Assembly (NCBI GenBank): GCA_025997935.1
Contig: BNVG01000014.1
Location: 1-25,570, forward strand
DNA: 25,570 bases
Origin: Synergistales bacterium
GTDB lineage: Bacteria; Synergistota; Synergistia; Synergistales; Aminobacteriaceae
Direction of reading: 5' to 3'
In this document: piece by piece, positions 17,137 to 25,090 of the stretch
How the letters are laid out: every line of letters starts with the position of its first letter
How positions within the stretch are numbered: the first letter of the stretch is position 1
Program-made: the position numbers and the translations under genes
Notes under the pieces: generated by a model
Told to the model about the DNA's origin: nothing
What the model saw: the letters and a program-made list of their open reading frames with translations, nothing else
Databases searched by the model: none

Positions 17137-18147
17137 CTATACGTAAAGATCTTTGAAAAGCTCGGACGCGTCGGGCTCCGGGGACTCTTTGGCAAACTTC
17201 AGGGCGTCGGCTATTTGGCCGTCTACCCGAGCCTGAATGGCGGTTAATTCGTTATGAGCGAATATACCGGCCTCCGTAACCTTTTTCTCGAACAGCATGA
17301 GGGGGTCTCTCGTGTCGATATTGCGCTGCACTTCTTCGCGGGTGCGGTATTTTTCCGGGTCTCCCACGAAATGCCCCTTTACGCGATAGGTCTTGCACTC
17401 GAGGAACGCCGGACCGTTTCCGGCGCGTATGTACTCGATGAGTTTTTTCGCGGCTTCGTGCACGGAGAGGACGTCGTTGCCGTCCTCTACAATGACGCCG
17501 GGCATATCGTAGCCGTAGGCTCTTTGAGCTATGTCAGCCACGGACGTGGCCGCGCGGTAGGGCGTCGTGGACGCGTATTCGTTCATCTCGCAGACGAACA
17601 GGAGGGGGAGTTTCCAGACTGAGGCGAAATTGGCGGCTTCGTGAAAGGTGCCGCGGTTGCTCGCGCCGTCTCCGAAGAACACGGCCGATATGTCCTTTTT
17701 GCCCTGCATCTTCTGAGCCAGGGCCGCGCCCGCCGCCAGATTGTAGCCGCCGCCTACGACGCCGTTTGCTCCAAGCATGCCTATCTCAAACGAGGCGATG
17801 TGCATAGAGCCGCCCTTGCCTTTACAGTAACCGGTTTTTTTGCCGAAAATCTCGGCCATCATAATATTGAGGTCGGCGCCCTTGGCGATAGTGTGCCCAT
17901 GTCCTCGGTGAGTGCTCTCGATGTAGTCCTTGTAGGACATATTGGACATGACGCCCGTGGCCACGGCTTCTTCGCCGATATAGAGATGCACAAACCCCGG
18001 AATCTCCCCGCCCAAGAACTTCTCCTCGACGGTTTTCTCGAACTTGCGAATCTTGAGCATCGTCTCGTAAAAATATTCGAGGCGATCTTTGCCGTATTCC
18101 CCCACAGGAACAGCCGAGGCAAATTTGGTGATTTTTGGCGCTTCCAT
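17137..18147 (-). CDS. Thiamine-dependent 2-oxoacid/acetoin dehydrogenase E1 alpha subunit
   Basis: E1 alpha (336 aa) carries out the thiamine diphosphate-dependent cleavage or decarboxylation step. The sequence has GFVHLYIGEEAVATGV, STHRGHGHTIAKGAD, GKKTGYCKGKGGSMHI and MLGANGVVGGG. The ThDP/Mg motif starts at FFGDGASNRGTFHEA and ends at FVCEMNEYAS, and VKGHFVGDPEKYR lies further on. STHRGHGH plus MLGANGVV is the pattern of AcoA and related PdhA proteins. No acetoin regulator (acoR) or other aco gene is visible, so whether the substrate is acetoin or pyruvate stays open. It is the first gene of the operon; GGAGG and AAAAGG precede the ATG. Confidence 0.94.
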   Translation of the reverse strand: MEAPKITKFASAVPVGEYGKDRLEYFYETMLKIRKFEKTVEEKFLGGEIPGFVHLYIGEEAVATGVMSNMSYKDYIESTHRGHGHTIAKGADLNIMMAEIFGKKTGYCKGKGGSMHIASFEIGMLGANGVVGGGYNLAAGAALAQKMQGKKDISAVFFGDGASNRGTFHEAANFASVWKLPLLFVCEMNEYASTTPYRAATSVADIAQRAYGYDMPGVIVEDGNDVLSVHEAAKKLIEYIRAGNGPAFLECKTYRVKGHFVGDPEKYRTREEVQRNIDTRDPLMLFEKKVTEAGIFAHNELTAIQARVDGQIADALKFAKESPEPDASELFKDLYV

Positions 18148-18189
18148 CCTTTTAAGACCTCCATGAAGTTTTTGTTTTCAAGCTGTTTT

Positions 18190-18225
18190 ATTATATGGCG
18201 ACGCTGTTACGTTAATATGATTATA
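18190..18225 (-). promoter_or_regulatory. Candidate promoter of the dehydrogenase-TRAP operon
   Basis: Two TATAAT hexamers lie on the minus strand (18195-18190 and 18225-18220) in the 89-bp AT-rich gap before E1 alpha. Neither has a good -35 at the right distance. A start here is plausible but read-through from the racemase gene is also possible. Confidence 0.35.
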
Positions 18226-18236
18226 CATCCCGCTCA

Positions 18237-19106
18237 TCAAATATAAGCCACTCCGCGCGCAGCTATCTTCACGGTTCCGGTTATGGCGAGGCGCGTGAGT
18301 TTTTCGCCGTCGCGCACTGTGGATACGTCGATTACGCCGCCCGGCTGCGATACGTGGGTCGTGAGATTTTTTTCGCCGCTGACGCTGGCTAAGTACGCCC
18401 CGAGAGCGGCGGAACCGCTTCCGCAGCCGCGCTCCCATACCAAGCTACCGCCATAAGTCTTACCTGCCGCGTCTACGGCCGGCTTGACGCGCACAAGGGG
18501 CGTTATACGCGACTCTAAGTAGTCATATATTATTATGCCGAAAGCCTCTTCCTCTATGAGTTTTTCCCACTCCTTGGCGCACAGCTCGACGAAGCCGCGC
18601 GAGCCAAACGGCGCGTACTCCGCCTCCCGTACCGGGACGATGATGTGAGTGATACCCGGCAAGTAGACGGCCTGAAATTTTTTCATGGAGCGATCCACGG
18701 GCAGCTCTATCTCCTTGATTTTTTCGGGAACGGGTATTTGCAGAACGCATGAGAAAGCGTTCGGATTCTCTGTGGGCTTCACTTCACATTCGATAATCTT
18801 GTCAGAGCCGGACGACTCTAAAGGTACAACGACGCTTTCGCTTTTTTGTTCTCTCTCCCAGACCTTGAGAGCGGCTAAGCTCATCGTGGCGTTGCCGCAA
18901 AACTCCGCGCCGGCCATCTGAATACGGGCCCAGGCGCCGGAACCCGCTCTCTCTATGAAGCCCACCTGCTCCGCGTGTACGTTATCGTAAGCCATGACGA
19001 ACTCGGACAGCGCGGGATAAAGCTCGCGCCCAAAACTCGCGTTCTCGTTGTCCACAAGAATGGTCATGTTCTGCGTGGGGCTCAGTTTAATAAAATTTAA
19101 TTCCAT
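18237..19106 (-). CDS. DapF/CntK-fold PLP-independent amino-acid racemase or epimerase
   Basis: The 289-residue protein has the two half-site motifs of cofactor-independent racemases of the diaminopimelate epimerase fold. C70 lies in GAEFCGNATMSLAA and C228 in WERGCGSGSAALGAYLA; these would be the proton donor/acceptor pair. The GAEFCGNA form is closer, from memory, to histidine racemases of the CntK type than to housekeeping DapF, which has a CGNG motif. The substrate is therefore uncertain: it could racemise histidine or another free amino acid. It has a good RBS (AAGGAGG) and a promoter shared back-to-back with proB. The gene lies 89 bp before the dehydrogenase operon. Confidence 0.8.
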   Translation of the reverse strand: MELNFIKLSPTQNMTILVDNENASFGRELYPALSEFVMAYDNVHAEQVGFIERAGSGAWARIQMAGAEFCGNATMSLAALKVWEREQKSESVVVPLESSGSDKIIECEVKPTENPNAFSCVLQIPVPEKIKEIELPVDRSMKKFQAVYLPGITHIIVPVREAEYAPFGSRGFVELCAKEWEKLIEEEAFGIIIYDYLESRITPLVRVKPAVDAAGKTYGGSLVWERGCGSGSAALGAYLASVSGEKNLTTHVSQPGGVIDVSTVRDGEKLTRLAITGTVKIAARGVAYI

Positions 19107-19122
19107 GACTCGCGCCTCCTTG

Positions 19123-19151
19123 TTGGTAAAACTACATAAATTTATTATACA
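19123..19151. promoter_or_regulatory. Overlapping divergent promoters for proB and the racemase gene
   Basis: On the plus strand TTGGTA (19123-19128) and TATACA (19146-19151) are 17 bp apart and would start proB about 40 nt upstream of its ATG. On the minus strand a perfect TATAAT (19149-19144) overlaps the same bases and could serve the racemase gene, though its -35 is weak. The two directions may compete. Confidence 0.5.
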
Positions 19152-19196
19152 ATAGAAAATAAAGTTTTTTAGAAAGTTAGGGAGCGTCGATAAAAA

Positions 19197-19988
19197 ATGG
19201 AACGTTCAGAGCTTCAAAACGCTAAGCGAATTGTCGTTAAAGTCGGGACAAGCTCCATCACTTACTCAACGGGCAAAATCAATTTGGGCAAGATGGAGAC
19301 CTTGGCCCGCGAGCTTTCAGATCTTCACAACGCGTCGCGCGAAATAATCCTCACAAGCTCGGGCGCGGTCGGCGCGGGCGTGGGGAAGCTCAACGTCCCG
19401 CCCCCGTCCAATCTCCAGGAGAAACAGGCCTTAGCCGCCATAGGGCAGGGGCTTCTTATGCACATGTACGAAAAATTTTTCTCGGAGTATTCAAAACCTG
19501 TCGCTCAGGCGCTTCTGACCCGTGATTGTTTTTCCGACCCAGACCGTCATCTCAATTTTCGCAACACGCTCTTCACGCTTCTGCGGTTTGGCGTCATACC
19601 CATAATCAACGAAAACGACACCGTGGCCGTAGAAGAGTTGAAATTCGGCGACAACGACACCCTCTCCGCGATGGTGGCAGTCAGCGCGGAGGCCGATTTG
19701 CTTATAATCCTGTCCGACATCGACGGACTCTACGACAGCGACCCGAGAAACAGCAAAGACGCTAAACTTATCCATGAAGTAAGCGAGATAACCGAGATAA
19801 TGATGGAGAACTCAAAAGCCAAAGGTAGCGCCCTCTCGAGCGGCGGGATGTACACCAAGCTCGTAGCCGCCCGGCTGTCCACGCAGCGCGGCATACCGAT
19901 GGTCATAGCGTCGAGCGCGGAGCCGAACGTCATTCGCCGCGTCGCGAGCGGCGAAAATATAGGCACGCTATTTTTGCCTGTCGTCTGA
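19197..19988 (+). CDS. proB: Glutamate 5-kinase, short form without PUA domain
   Basis: ProB phosphorylates glutamate to gamma-glutamyl phosphate, the first step of proline synthesis. The 263-residue protein contains the amino-acid kinase fold: VVKVGTSSIT (13-22), LTSSGAVGAG, INENDTVAVEELKFGDNDTLSAMVA and ILSDIDGLYDSDPR, then SSGGMYTKLVAA. It ends where the kinase domain ends. The roughly 100-residue PUA domain of E. coli ProB (367 aa) is absent. Short forms like this occur naturally, so this is not a truncation. It is followed 23 bp later by proA. Confidence 0.96.
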   Translation: MERSELQNAKRIVVKVGTSSITYSTGKINLGKMETLARELSDLHNASREIILTSSGAVGAGVGKLNVPPPSNLQEKQALAAIGQGLLMHMYEKFFSEYSKPVAQALLTRDCFSDPDRHLNFRNTLFTLLRFGVIPIINENDTVAVEELKFGDNDTLSAMVAVSAEADLLIILSDIDGLYDSDPRNSKDAKLIHEVSEITEIMMENSKAKGSALSSGGMYTKLVAARLSTQRGIPMVIASSAEPNVIRRVASGENIGTLFLPVV

Positions 19989-20011
19989 CAAAGAAAGGAA
20001 ATAAATTCATC

Positions 20012-21262
20012 ATGGACGAATACAACCTTGAAGAAATGGGGCGTCTCGCAAGGACGGCGGCGCGGGAGCTCGCCGTCACGCCAACGGAAACCAAAAACGC
20101 CGCCCTTCGCGCTATGGCTTCGGCCATCAGAAAAAGCGAACCGGAAATACTGAAACAAAACAAGCTCGACCTCGACGACGGACGAGTGGCCGGGCTTACA
20201 AGCGCCCTTCTCGACCGTTTGGCTCTGACAGGCGCGAGAATAGAGAGCATGGCCGTCGGCCTCGAGGAGATAGCGTCGTTCCGAGACCCTATTGGCGAAT
20301 GCCTGGGAATGTGGAACGGAGACAAGGGTATACGCATAGGGAGAGTCCGTGTGCCGCTCGGCGTCATAGGAATAATCTATGAGGCGAGACCAAACGTAAC
20401 GGCGGACGCCGCCGGGCTTTGCCTAAAGTCCGGCAACGCCGTCATACTGCGCGGAGGCAAGGAGGCCCGGAGGAGCAACGTCGTTATAGCGGACATTTTA
20501 TCCAAGGCCGCGAGCGAGGCTAAAATCCCAGGCGGCGCTATTCAGCTACTATCGACGCCCCTCCGCGAGGCGTCCGTAGAACTCATGCGCCTTCAGGCGT
20601 TGGACGTCCTGATACCTCGCGGGGGGGTAGGGCTCAAGAAGTCAATAATGGAAAACGCGCGCGTGCCGTATATCATGACGGGCATGGGCAACTGTCACAC
20701 GTTTGTGGACGCGTCGGCCGACATGGACATGGCGTTAAATATCGCCATAAACGCCAAGTGCCAGCGCCCCGGCGTATGCAACGCGATGGAGACTCTTCTT
20801 GTCCATAAAGATATAGCGCCGCGCTTTATCCCGGTCTGCATGAAGGCGATGACTGAGCGGGGCGTAGAGCTTCGCGGGGACGAAACGGTGAGGCGGCTTT
20901 TCCCGGGCGCAAAAGCGGCCACGGAAGAGGACTGGGAGACGGAGTTTCACGACCTCATATTGGCGGTTCGCGTGGTGGACGGTTTAGACGAGGCCATGAA
21001 CCACATACATAAATACGGCACTCAGCACAGCGAAGCCATAGTAACAGAGAGCTACGAGAACGCGCAGGTCTTTTTGGGCCACGTGGACGCGGCTGCCGTC
21101 TATGTCAACGCCTCTACGCGATTCACGGACGGCGGTGTCTTCGGCTTCGGCGCGGAGATGGGGATAAGCACGCAGAAGCTCCACGCGCGCGGGCCGATGG
21201 GCGTGGAACAGCTCACTTCCACTAAGTTCATAATTTACGGCTCAGGGCAAGTCAGGGGTTAG
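20012..21262 (+). CDS. proA: Gamma-glutamyl phosphate reductase
   Basis: ProA reduces gamma-glutamyl phosphate with NADPH to glutamate-5-semialdehyde, which cyclises to pyrroline-5-carboxylate. The 416-residue product has the usual length. It shows the aldehyde-dehydrogenase fold signatures VPLGVIGIIYEARPNVT (114-130), KSGNAVILRGGKEA, VPYIMTGMGNCHTFVD and the catalytic cysteine C256 in RPGVCNAMETLLVH. The C-terminal VNASTRFTDGGVFGFGAEMGIST is also typical. AAAGGAA precedes the ATG. proC is not in the window. Confidence 0.97.
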   Translation: MDEYNLEEMGRLARTAARELAVTPTETKNAALRAMASAIRKSEPEILKQNKLDLDDGRVAGLTSALLDRLALTGARIESMAVGLEEIASFRDPIGECLGMWNGDKGIRIGRVRVPLGVIGIIYEARPNVTADAAGLCLKSGNAVILRGGKEARRSNVVIADILSKAASEAKIPGGAIQLLSTPLREASVELMRLQALDVLIPRGGVGLKKSIMENARVPYIMTGMGNCHTFVDASADMDMALNIAINAKCQRPGVCNAMETLLVHKDIAPRFIPVCMKAMTERGVELRGDETVRRLFPGAKAATEEDWETEFHDLILAVRVVDGLDEAMNHIHKYGTQHSEAIVTESYENAQVFLGHVDAAAVYVNASTRFTDGGVFGFGAEMGISTQKLHARGPMGVEQLTSTKFIIYGSGQVRG

Positions 21263-21288
21263 ATATCAATGCGAGAGGGTGGCGAGTT

Positions 21289-22539
21289 ATGACGTGGGAC
21301 TTCGCAGGGGAAATTTCGAATTTGACTTTCAACACCGAATTTACCGTGGCCATAGCCGCCATGATGTTTTATTGCGGCTTCATAGCCAGGAAAAAGTTTT
21401 ATGTTCTGCGCCGTTTCAGCGTCTCTTCCGGCGTCGCCGGCGGACTTATTATGGCATTGATCGTTTGGTTTCTTTATTTCCCGGGGATAGCCGTAGTGCA
21501 TTTCGACTATTCGCTTCAGATGCCTCTCATCGCCATGTTTTTCACAAGAGTCGGGCTTACGGGCAGCTTCACAGCTCTCCGTAAGGGTGGACGGACGCTT
21601 ATATACTATCTCTTAGCGTGTTGGGCTCTCGTCCTGTTTCAAAACCTACTCGGCGTAGGGCTCGCCAGCCTGTTTGATATGCATCCCTTGCTTGGCATCA
21701 TGGCCGGCGCCGTATCGATGGAGGGCGGGCATAATCTGGCGGTTATTTTCGGCCCCTTAGCGGAGTCTATGGGCGTATCGGGCGCCGCCGCCGCCGCTAT
21801 GGCCGCCGCCACATTCGGTATTATAGCCGGGGGGCTTCTGGGCGCGCCTATGGCGAATTGGCTCATTAAGCGTCACGATCTCGAACTCATGACAAATTAC
21901 GACGACCTATACAAGGGATACCACGAGGATAATGAAAAAGAAGACGTGGAGGTTCACGATTTTATACAGACTCTCGGAATTATCGTCGCCATCATGGCGG
22001 TTGGACAATGGGGGGCCGAACACCTCGAATCTTACATAAACAGTCGTCCCAATTGGAATAATTTCACCCTTCCCGGCTATCTCGGGGCTATGTTTTTGGC
22101 TGTGACCTTCCGCAACCTCAACGACCATTTTAAACTTATAAGGGTTCACCCGTACTCTATGGATTTAATATCGCGCGCCTCGGTCAGTCTGTTTTTGACC
22201 ACCTCGATGATGGGCCTCCGGATATGGGAACTTTACAGCCTTGCCCTGCCGCTCATTTTGATACTGATAGCGCAGGCCGTTTCCATTTTGCTTATAACCG
22301 TTTCCATTATCTTCCCCCTTATGGGCGGAGACTACGACGCGGCCATAATGTGCTCGGGTTTTGTGGGGCACGGCCTTGGCTCGCCCTCGAACGCGGTCTC
22401 CACGATGCGCGCGGCCTGTGAGAACCACAATTTGCCGTCATACAAAGCCTTTCTTATAGTGCCCCTTTGTAGCGCCGTCCTGATAGACCTCGTGGCCTTG
22501 CCGCTAATTCTCTGGTTTATGCAGATATTTGCGTCTTGA
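21289..22539 (+). CDS. gltS: Sodium/glutamate symporter GltS
   Basis: This 416-residue inner-membrane carrier has about ten hydrophobic segments arranged in two halves, separated by a hydrophilic loop near residues 195-225. GltS-like features include FFTRVGLTGSFTALRKGG, the first re-entrant-loop region GAVSMEGGHNLAVIFGP, and the second, GFVGHGLGSPSNAVSTMRA. The protein takes up glutamate with sodium. It lies 26 bp after proA on the same strand, which suggests that imported glutamate feeds ProB-ProA. GAGAGGGTGG precedes the ATG at 21289. Confidence 0.92.
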   Translation: MTWDFAGEISNLTFNTEFTVAIAAMMFYCGFIARKKFYVLRRFSVSSGVAGGLIMALIVWFLYFPGIAVVHFDYSLQMPLIAMFFTRVGLTGSFTALRKGGRTLIYYLLACWALVLFQNLLGVGLASLFDMHPLLGIMAGAVSMEGGHNLAVIFGPLAESMGVSGAAAAAMAAATFGIIAGGLLGAPMANWLIKRHDLELMTNYDDLYKGYHEDNEKEDVEVHDFIQTLGIIVAIMAVGQWGAEHLESYINSRPNWNNFTLPGYLGAMFLAVTFRNLNDHFKLIRVHPYSMDLISRASVSLFLTTSMMGLRIWELYSLALPLILILIAQAVSILLITVSIIFPLMGGDYDAAIMCSGFVGHGLGSPSNAVSTMRAACENHNLPSYKAFLIVPLCSAVLIDLVALPLILWFMQIFAS

Positions 22540-22567
22540 AGAAACAACGGTTCGAAAGCGATAGTTT

Positions 22568-22600
22568 AATGGCTCGGGCGTTTCCCCGAGCCATTTTTAA
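22568..22600 (+). terminator. Rho-independent terminator after gltS
   Basis: A perfect 11-bp GC-rich stem (AATGGCTCGGG with its complement, arms 22568-22578 and 22585-22595) closes a 6-nt loop and is followed by TTT. It sits between convergent genes. On the minus strand the stem is followed by AAACT, so it mainly terminates the plus-strand operon. Confidence 0.88.
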
Positions 22601-22613
22601 TGGTTTTACAAAA

Positions 22614-23789
22614 TTACAAATAGGGGTCGAACGCGTCCGTGTAGATATCGGCTATTTCCTCAACGGTCAACTCGACGGGAGCGCGGGCCAGAAGGCGTCT
22701 TTCGTTCCAGGCGTCCTGCGCCCAGCCCTTCACCTTGCTTCGGTCGGTTATTCCAATCTCGGAAAGACATACCGGCAGTTTGACGCTTCTCAGAAGGTTA
22801 TACATCGCCTCTAAGGCGACTTCGCTCGCCTCGCGAACCGAAAGGCCCTCCACGTTCTCCCCCATAGCTACGGCCAGCTGTTTTAGACGCTCGCCCTTAG
22901 AGGCGACGACGGCCTTGAAGCAGGCCAAAAGCAGAACGGAAAGAGAAATGCCATGAGGGGTGTGGAACTCGCCCCCGATAGGATAGGCCATAGCGTGAAC
23001 GAGACTGGTTCCGGCGTTGGCTAAGACGAACCCCGACGTCAGGCAGCCGAGGGACATGTTGTAGCGCGCGTCTAAGTCCTTGGGGTCGGACCAGGCCGTC
23101 CCGAGGTTGCGGGTAATCCTTTGCACGGCCTCAAGAGCAAGCGCGTCCGTGATGGGGTTGGCGTTTTTGGAGATGAACGGCTCCGCCGCGTGTAGCCACG
23201 CGTCGAAGCCCGAAGCGGCGGTCACGGAGCGGGGGCTGCTGACCGTGAGCATTGGGTCTATTATGGCCACGTCAGCCATGATGGCCTGAGATGCCACGGC
23301 CTTTTTGACGTTGTTCTCCAAGTCGAGAAAAATGGCGTGCTGCGTGACCTCGGAACCCGTTCCGGCGGTCGTCGGAATCAGGACGGCTTTCGTCCCCTTG
23401 TTCTTAACTTTGCCGGGGCCGAAATACTCCCTGACCTTGCCGGGGTTCGCCGTCATGGCCGCCGCCATTTTCGCGACGTCCAAAACGCTGCCGCCCCCTA
23501 CTCCTATGACGAGGTCGGCCTTCTTCTCCTGTATGATACGCCCCGTCTCCTCCGCCATATCCGTAGTTGGCTCTGAGGTCGTCCGGGTGAGGATGTGCGC
23601 CTCAAAGGCTATTCCGGCCTCCTGCAAGCTCTTCTCTATGGCGTCAAGAGCGCCGGACGACTTGACGCTGGGCCCCGTTACGAGAAGCGCCTTTTGCGCG
23701 CCAAGTCCCTTGGCCTCCGCTCCCGTCTGGCGCGCGGAGTCCATACCGAAAACGACCTTGGGCGTTCTGAATGGTATTGTCTGCCACAT
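22614..23789 (-). CDS. Iron-containing alcohol dehydrogenase (group III)
   Basis: The 391-residue enzyme oxidises an alcohol or reduces an aldehyde with NAD(P). The dinucleotide site is at VIGVGGGSVLDVAKM, followed by PTTAGTGSEVTQHAIF. Metal ligands of the family are visible: D and H in SGFDAWLHAAEPF, and two histidines in LVHAMAYPIGGEFHTPHG. I chose the ATG at 23789. The longer frame would start at a TTG (23801) that abuts the GGAGG, leaving no spacing; the ATG has the RBS 13 nt upstream. It follows the cupin gene by 27 bp and probably reduces or oxidises an intermediate of the same hydroxyacid pathway. Confidence 0.93.
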   Translation of the reverse strand: MWQTIPFRTPKVVFGMDSARQTGAEAKGLGAQKALLVTGPSVKSSGALDAIEKSLQEAGIAFEAHILTRTTSEPTTDMAEETGRIIQEKKADLVIGVGGGSVLDVAKMAAAMTANPGKVREYFGPGKVKNKGTKAVLIPTTAGTGSEVTQHAIFLDLENNVKKAVASQAIMADVAIIDPMLTVSSPRSVTAASGFDAWLHAAEPFISKNANPITDALALEAVQRITRNLGTAWSDPKDLDARYNMSLGCLTSGFVLANAGTSLVHAMAYPIGGEFHTPHGISLSVLLLACFKAVVASKGERLKQLAVAMGENVEGLSVREASEVALEAMYNLLRSVKLPVCLSEIGITDRSKVKGWAQDAWNERRLLARAPVELTVEEIADIYTDAFDPYL

Positions 23790-23816
23790 ATCGAATCTCA
23801 ATCCTCCTCGTTTATA

Positions 23817-24182
23817 TTAAACCGGTTGCCCGTCGGGATAGAGAACGCAGGCCAAATAGACCAAATCCTCGCTCCCCGTGTTGATTATCTCGTGCGACGC
23901 CCCTTTCGGAACGTAGTTCGTATCGCCGGGGCCGACCTGAGACCTCGTTCCGTCCGGCTCCGCGACGACGCCGCTACCCGACACGAAGCAGCATATCTCC
24001 ATGTCGTTCTCATGAGTGTGCATCCCAACGGAGTGACCGCTCTTCAACGTCCCCCAGGAGAATAGACGCCCCGCGCTTCCCAATTCCGGGCGGGAGAGAA
24101 TGTGTTCGATGTGAAACTCCCCGGCCCCGCCCCTCATTTTTTCGATGACCTCGACCGGATACGAGCCGCGTTTTCTGATCAT
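23817..24182 (-). CDS. Cupin-domain protein
   Basis: The 121-residue protein is a single cupin barrel. The metal-binding motif 1 is GHSVGMHTHENDMEICCFVSG, with two histidines and a glutamate; motif 2 is PGDTNYVPKGASHEIINTG, with a histidine. Such small cupins include isomerases, dioxygenases and sugar- or acid-binding proteins. The family alone does not tell which. Its ATG directly follows the stop of the beta-hydroxyacid dehydrogenase gene (TAGATG), so the two are translationally coupled. It may act on the same substrate pathway as its neighbours. Confidence 0.88.
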   Translation of the reverse strand: MIRKRGSYPVEVIEKMRGGAGEFHIEHILSRPELGSAGRLFSWGTLKSGHSVGMHTHENDMEICCFVSGSGVVAEPDGTRSQVGPGDTNYVPKGASHEIINTGSEDLVYLACVLYPDGQPV

Positions 24183-25073
24183 CTATTTAACCTCGACTCC
24201 GGCCCATTTTTCGTAGCACTTCACTATGGCGCAGAGGTCGTCGTCGCTGTAGCCCTCTACGCAGGCTATCTGGAACATCTCCTTGGCGAGGTTTAGCGCG
24301 GGCGTCGGAATATGGAGGTCGCGCGCTATCTGAGCCGCCAAGCCGGTATCCTTGGACATCAGCGCCGTGCGGAACGCGGGGCTGAAATCGCGTTTGACAA
24401 TTTTGCCGACCTTTTTGTCGGCCATCGCGCTACGCGGCCCTCCGCCGGCGCAGAACTTCACAAACACCTGCGGGTCAACCCCGGCCTTTTTTGCCATGAC
24501 TACGGCCTCACAAAATGACAACATGTTCATCGCCATCATCGCGTTGCTACAAACCTTCGCGTAAGAGGCCGTCCCGACGGTATCTCCGGCGTAGATAGCG
24601 TCCACGCCCATAGCCTTGTAGAGCGGCAGCGCCTCGTTGAAGGCCGCCTCTTCCCCGCTCACGATAAATAGCAATGTTTTGTCCCTCGCCTGAAGCCCGC
24701 TGCCCGTCACCGGGGAGTCTATGAAGCGCATCCCCAGCTTCGCGAGTTTCCGCCCGAGCTTGATGTTCGACTCGGGCGAAACGGTGGAGGAGTTGGCGAA
24801 AATGCAATCTTTTTTAGCTGCGGACGCGAGCCCGTCGTCGCCCAGAATCACATCGTGAACTATAGCCTCGTTGGGCAGCATAGTGAAGACGATGTCCGCG
24901 TCCTTCATTACATCCGCAAGAGACGAGGCAAGAAGCGCGCCTTTTTTGACGAGTCCCTTGCATTTATCGGAGTTTCGGTTGAATACCCTAAGGCTGTAAC
25001 CCGCGTCGATAAGATGTTCCGCCATAGGATACCCCATGACGCCGATACCCACAAAAGCTATGGTCTTTATCAT
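24183..25073 (-). CDS. NAD(P)-dependent beta-hydroxyacid dehydrogenase (HIBADH/GarR family)
   Basis: This 296-residue protein has the N-terminal Rossmann motif AFVGIGVMGYPMAEHLIDAGY (6-26). It also has the substrate region DSPVTGSGLQARDKTLLFIVSG and the catalytic lysine in ASYAKVCSNAMM. The family interconverts a beta-hydroxyacid and its semialdehyde, such as 3-hydroxyisobutyrate or tartronate semialdehyde. The exact substrate is not clear. A TRAP permease end is upstream (17 bp), and cupin and alcohol dehydrogenase genes are downstream, suggesting an uptake and breakdown operon for a hydroxyacid. GGAGG precedes the ATG. Confidence 0.92.
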   Translation of the reverse strand: MIKTIAFVGIGVMGYPMAEHLIDAGYSLRVFNRNSDKCKGLVKKGALLASSLADVMKDADIVFTMLPNEAIVHDVILGDDGLASAAKKDCIFANSSTVSPESNIKLGRKLAKLGMRFIDSPVTGSGLQARDKTLLFIVSGEEAAFNEALPLYKAMGVDAIYAGDTVGTASYAKVCSNAMMAMNMLSFCEAVVMAKKAGVDPQVFVKFCAGGGPRSAMADKKVGKIVKRDFSPAFRTALMSKDTGLAAQIARDLHIPTPALNLAKEMFQIACVEGYSDDDLCAIVKCYEKWAGVEVK

Positions 25074-25090
25074 TTCAAATAATCCTCCAT

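Noticed and set aside
21269..21292. Seven-codon mini-frame MREGGEL whose stop overlaps the gltS start
   Set aside because: It has no good RBS of its own, and the purine-rich stretch inside it serves as the gltS RBS. Overlap of such a short frame is easily chance.
23790..23801. TTG at 23801 as start of the alcohol dehydrogenase
   Set aside because: The GGAGG lies directly against this TTG with about one base between. The ATG at 23789 has workable spacing and a normal N-terminus.
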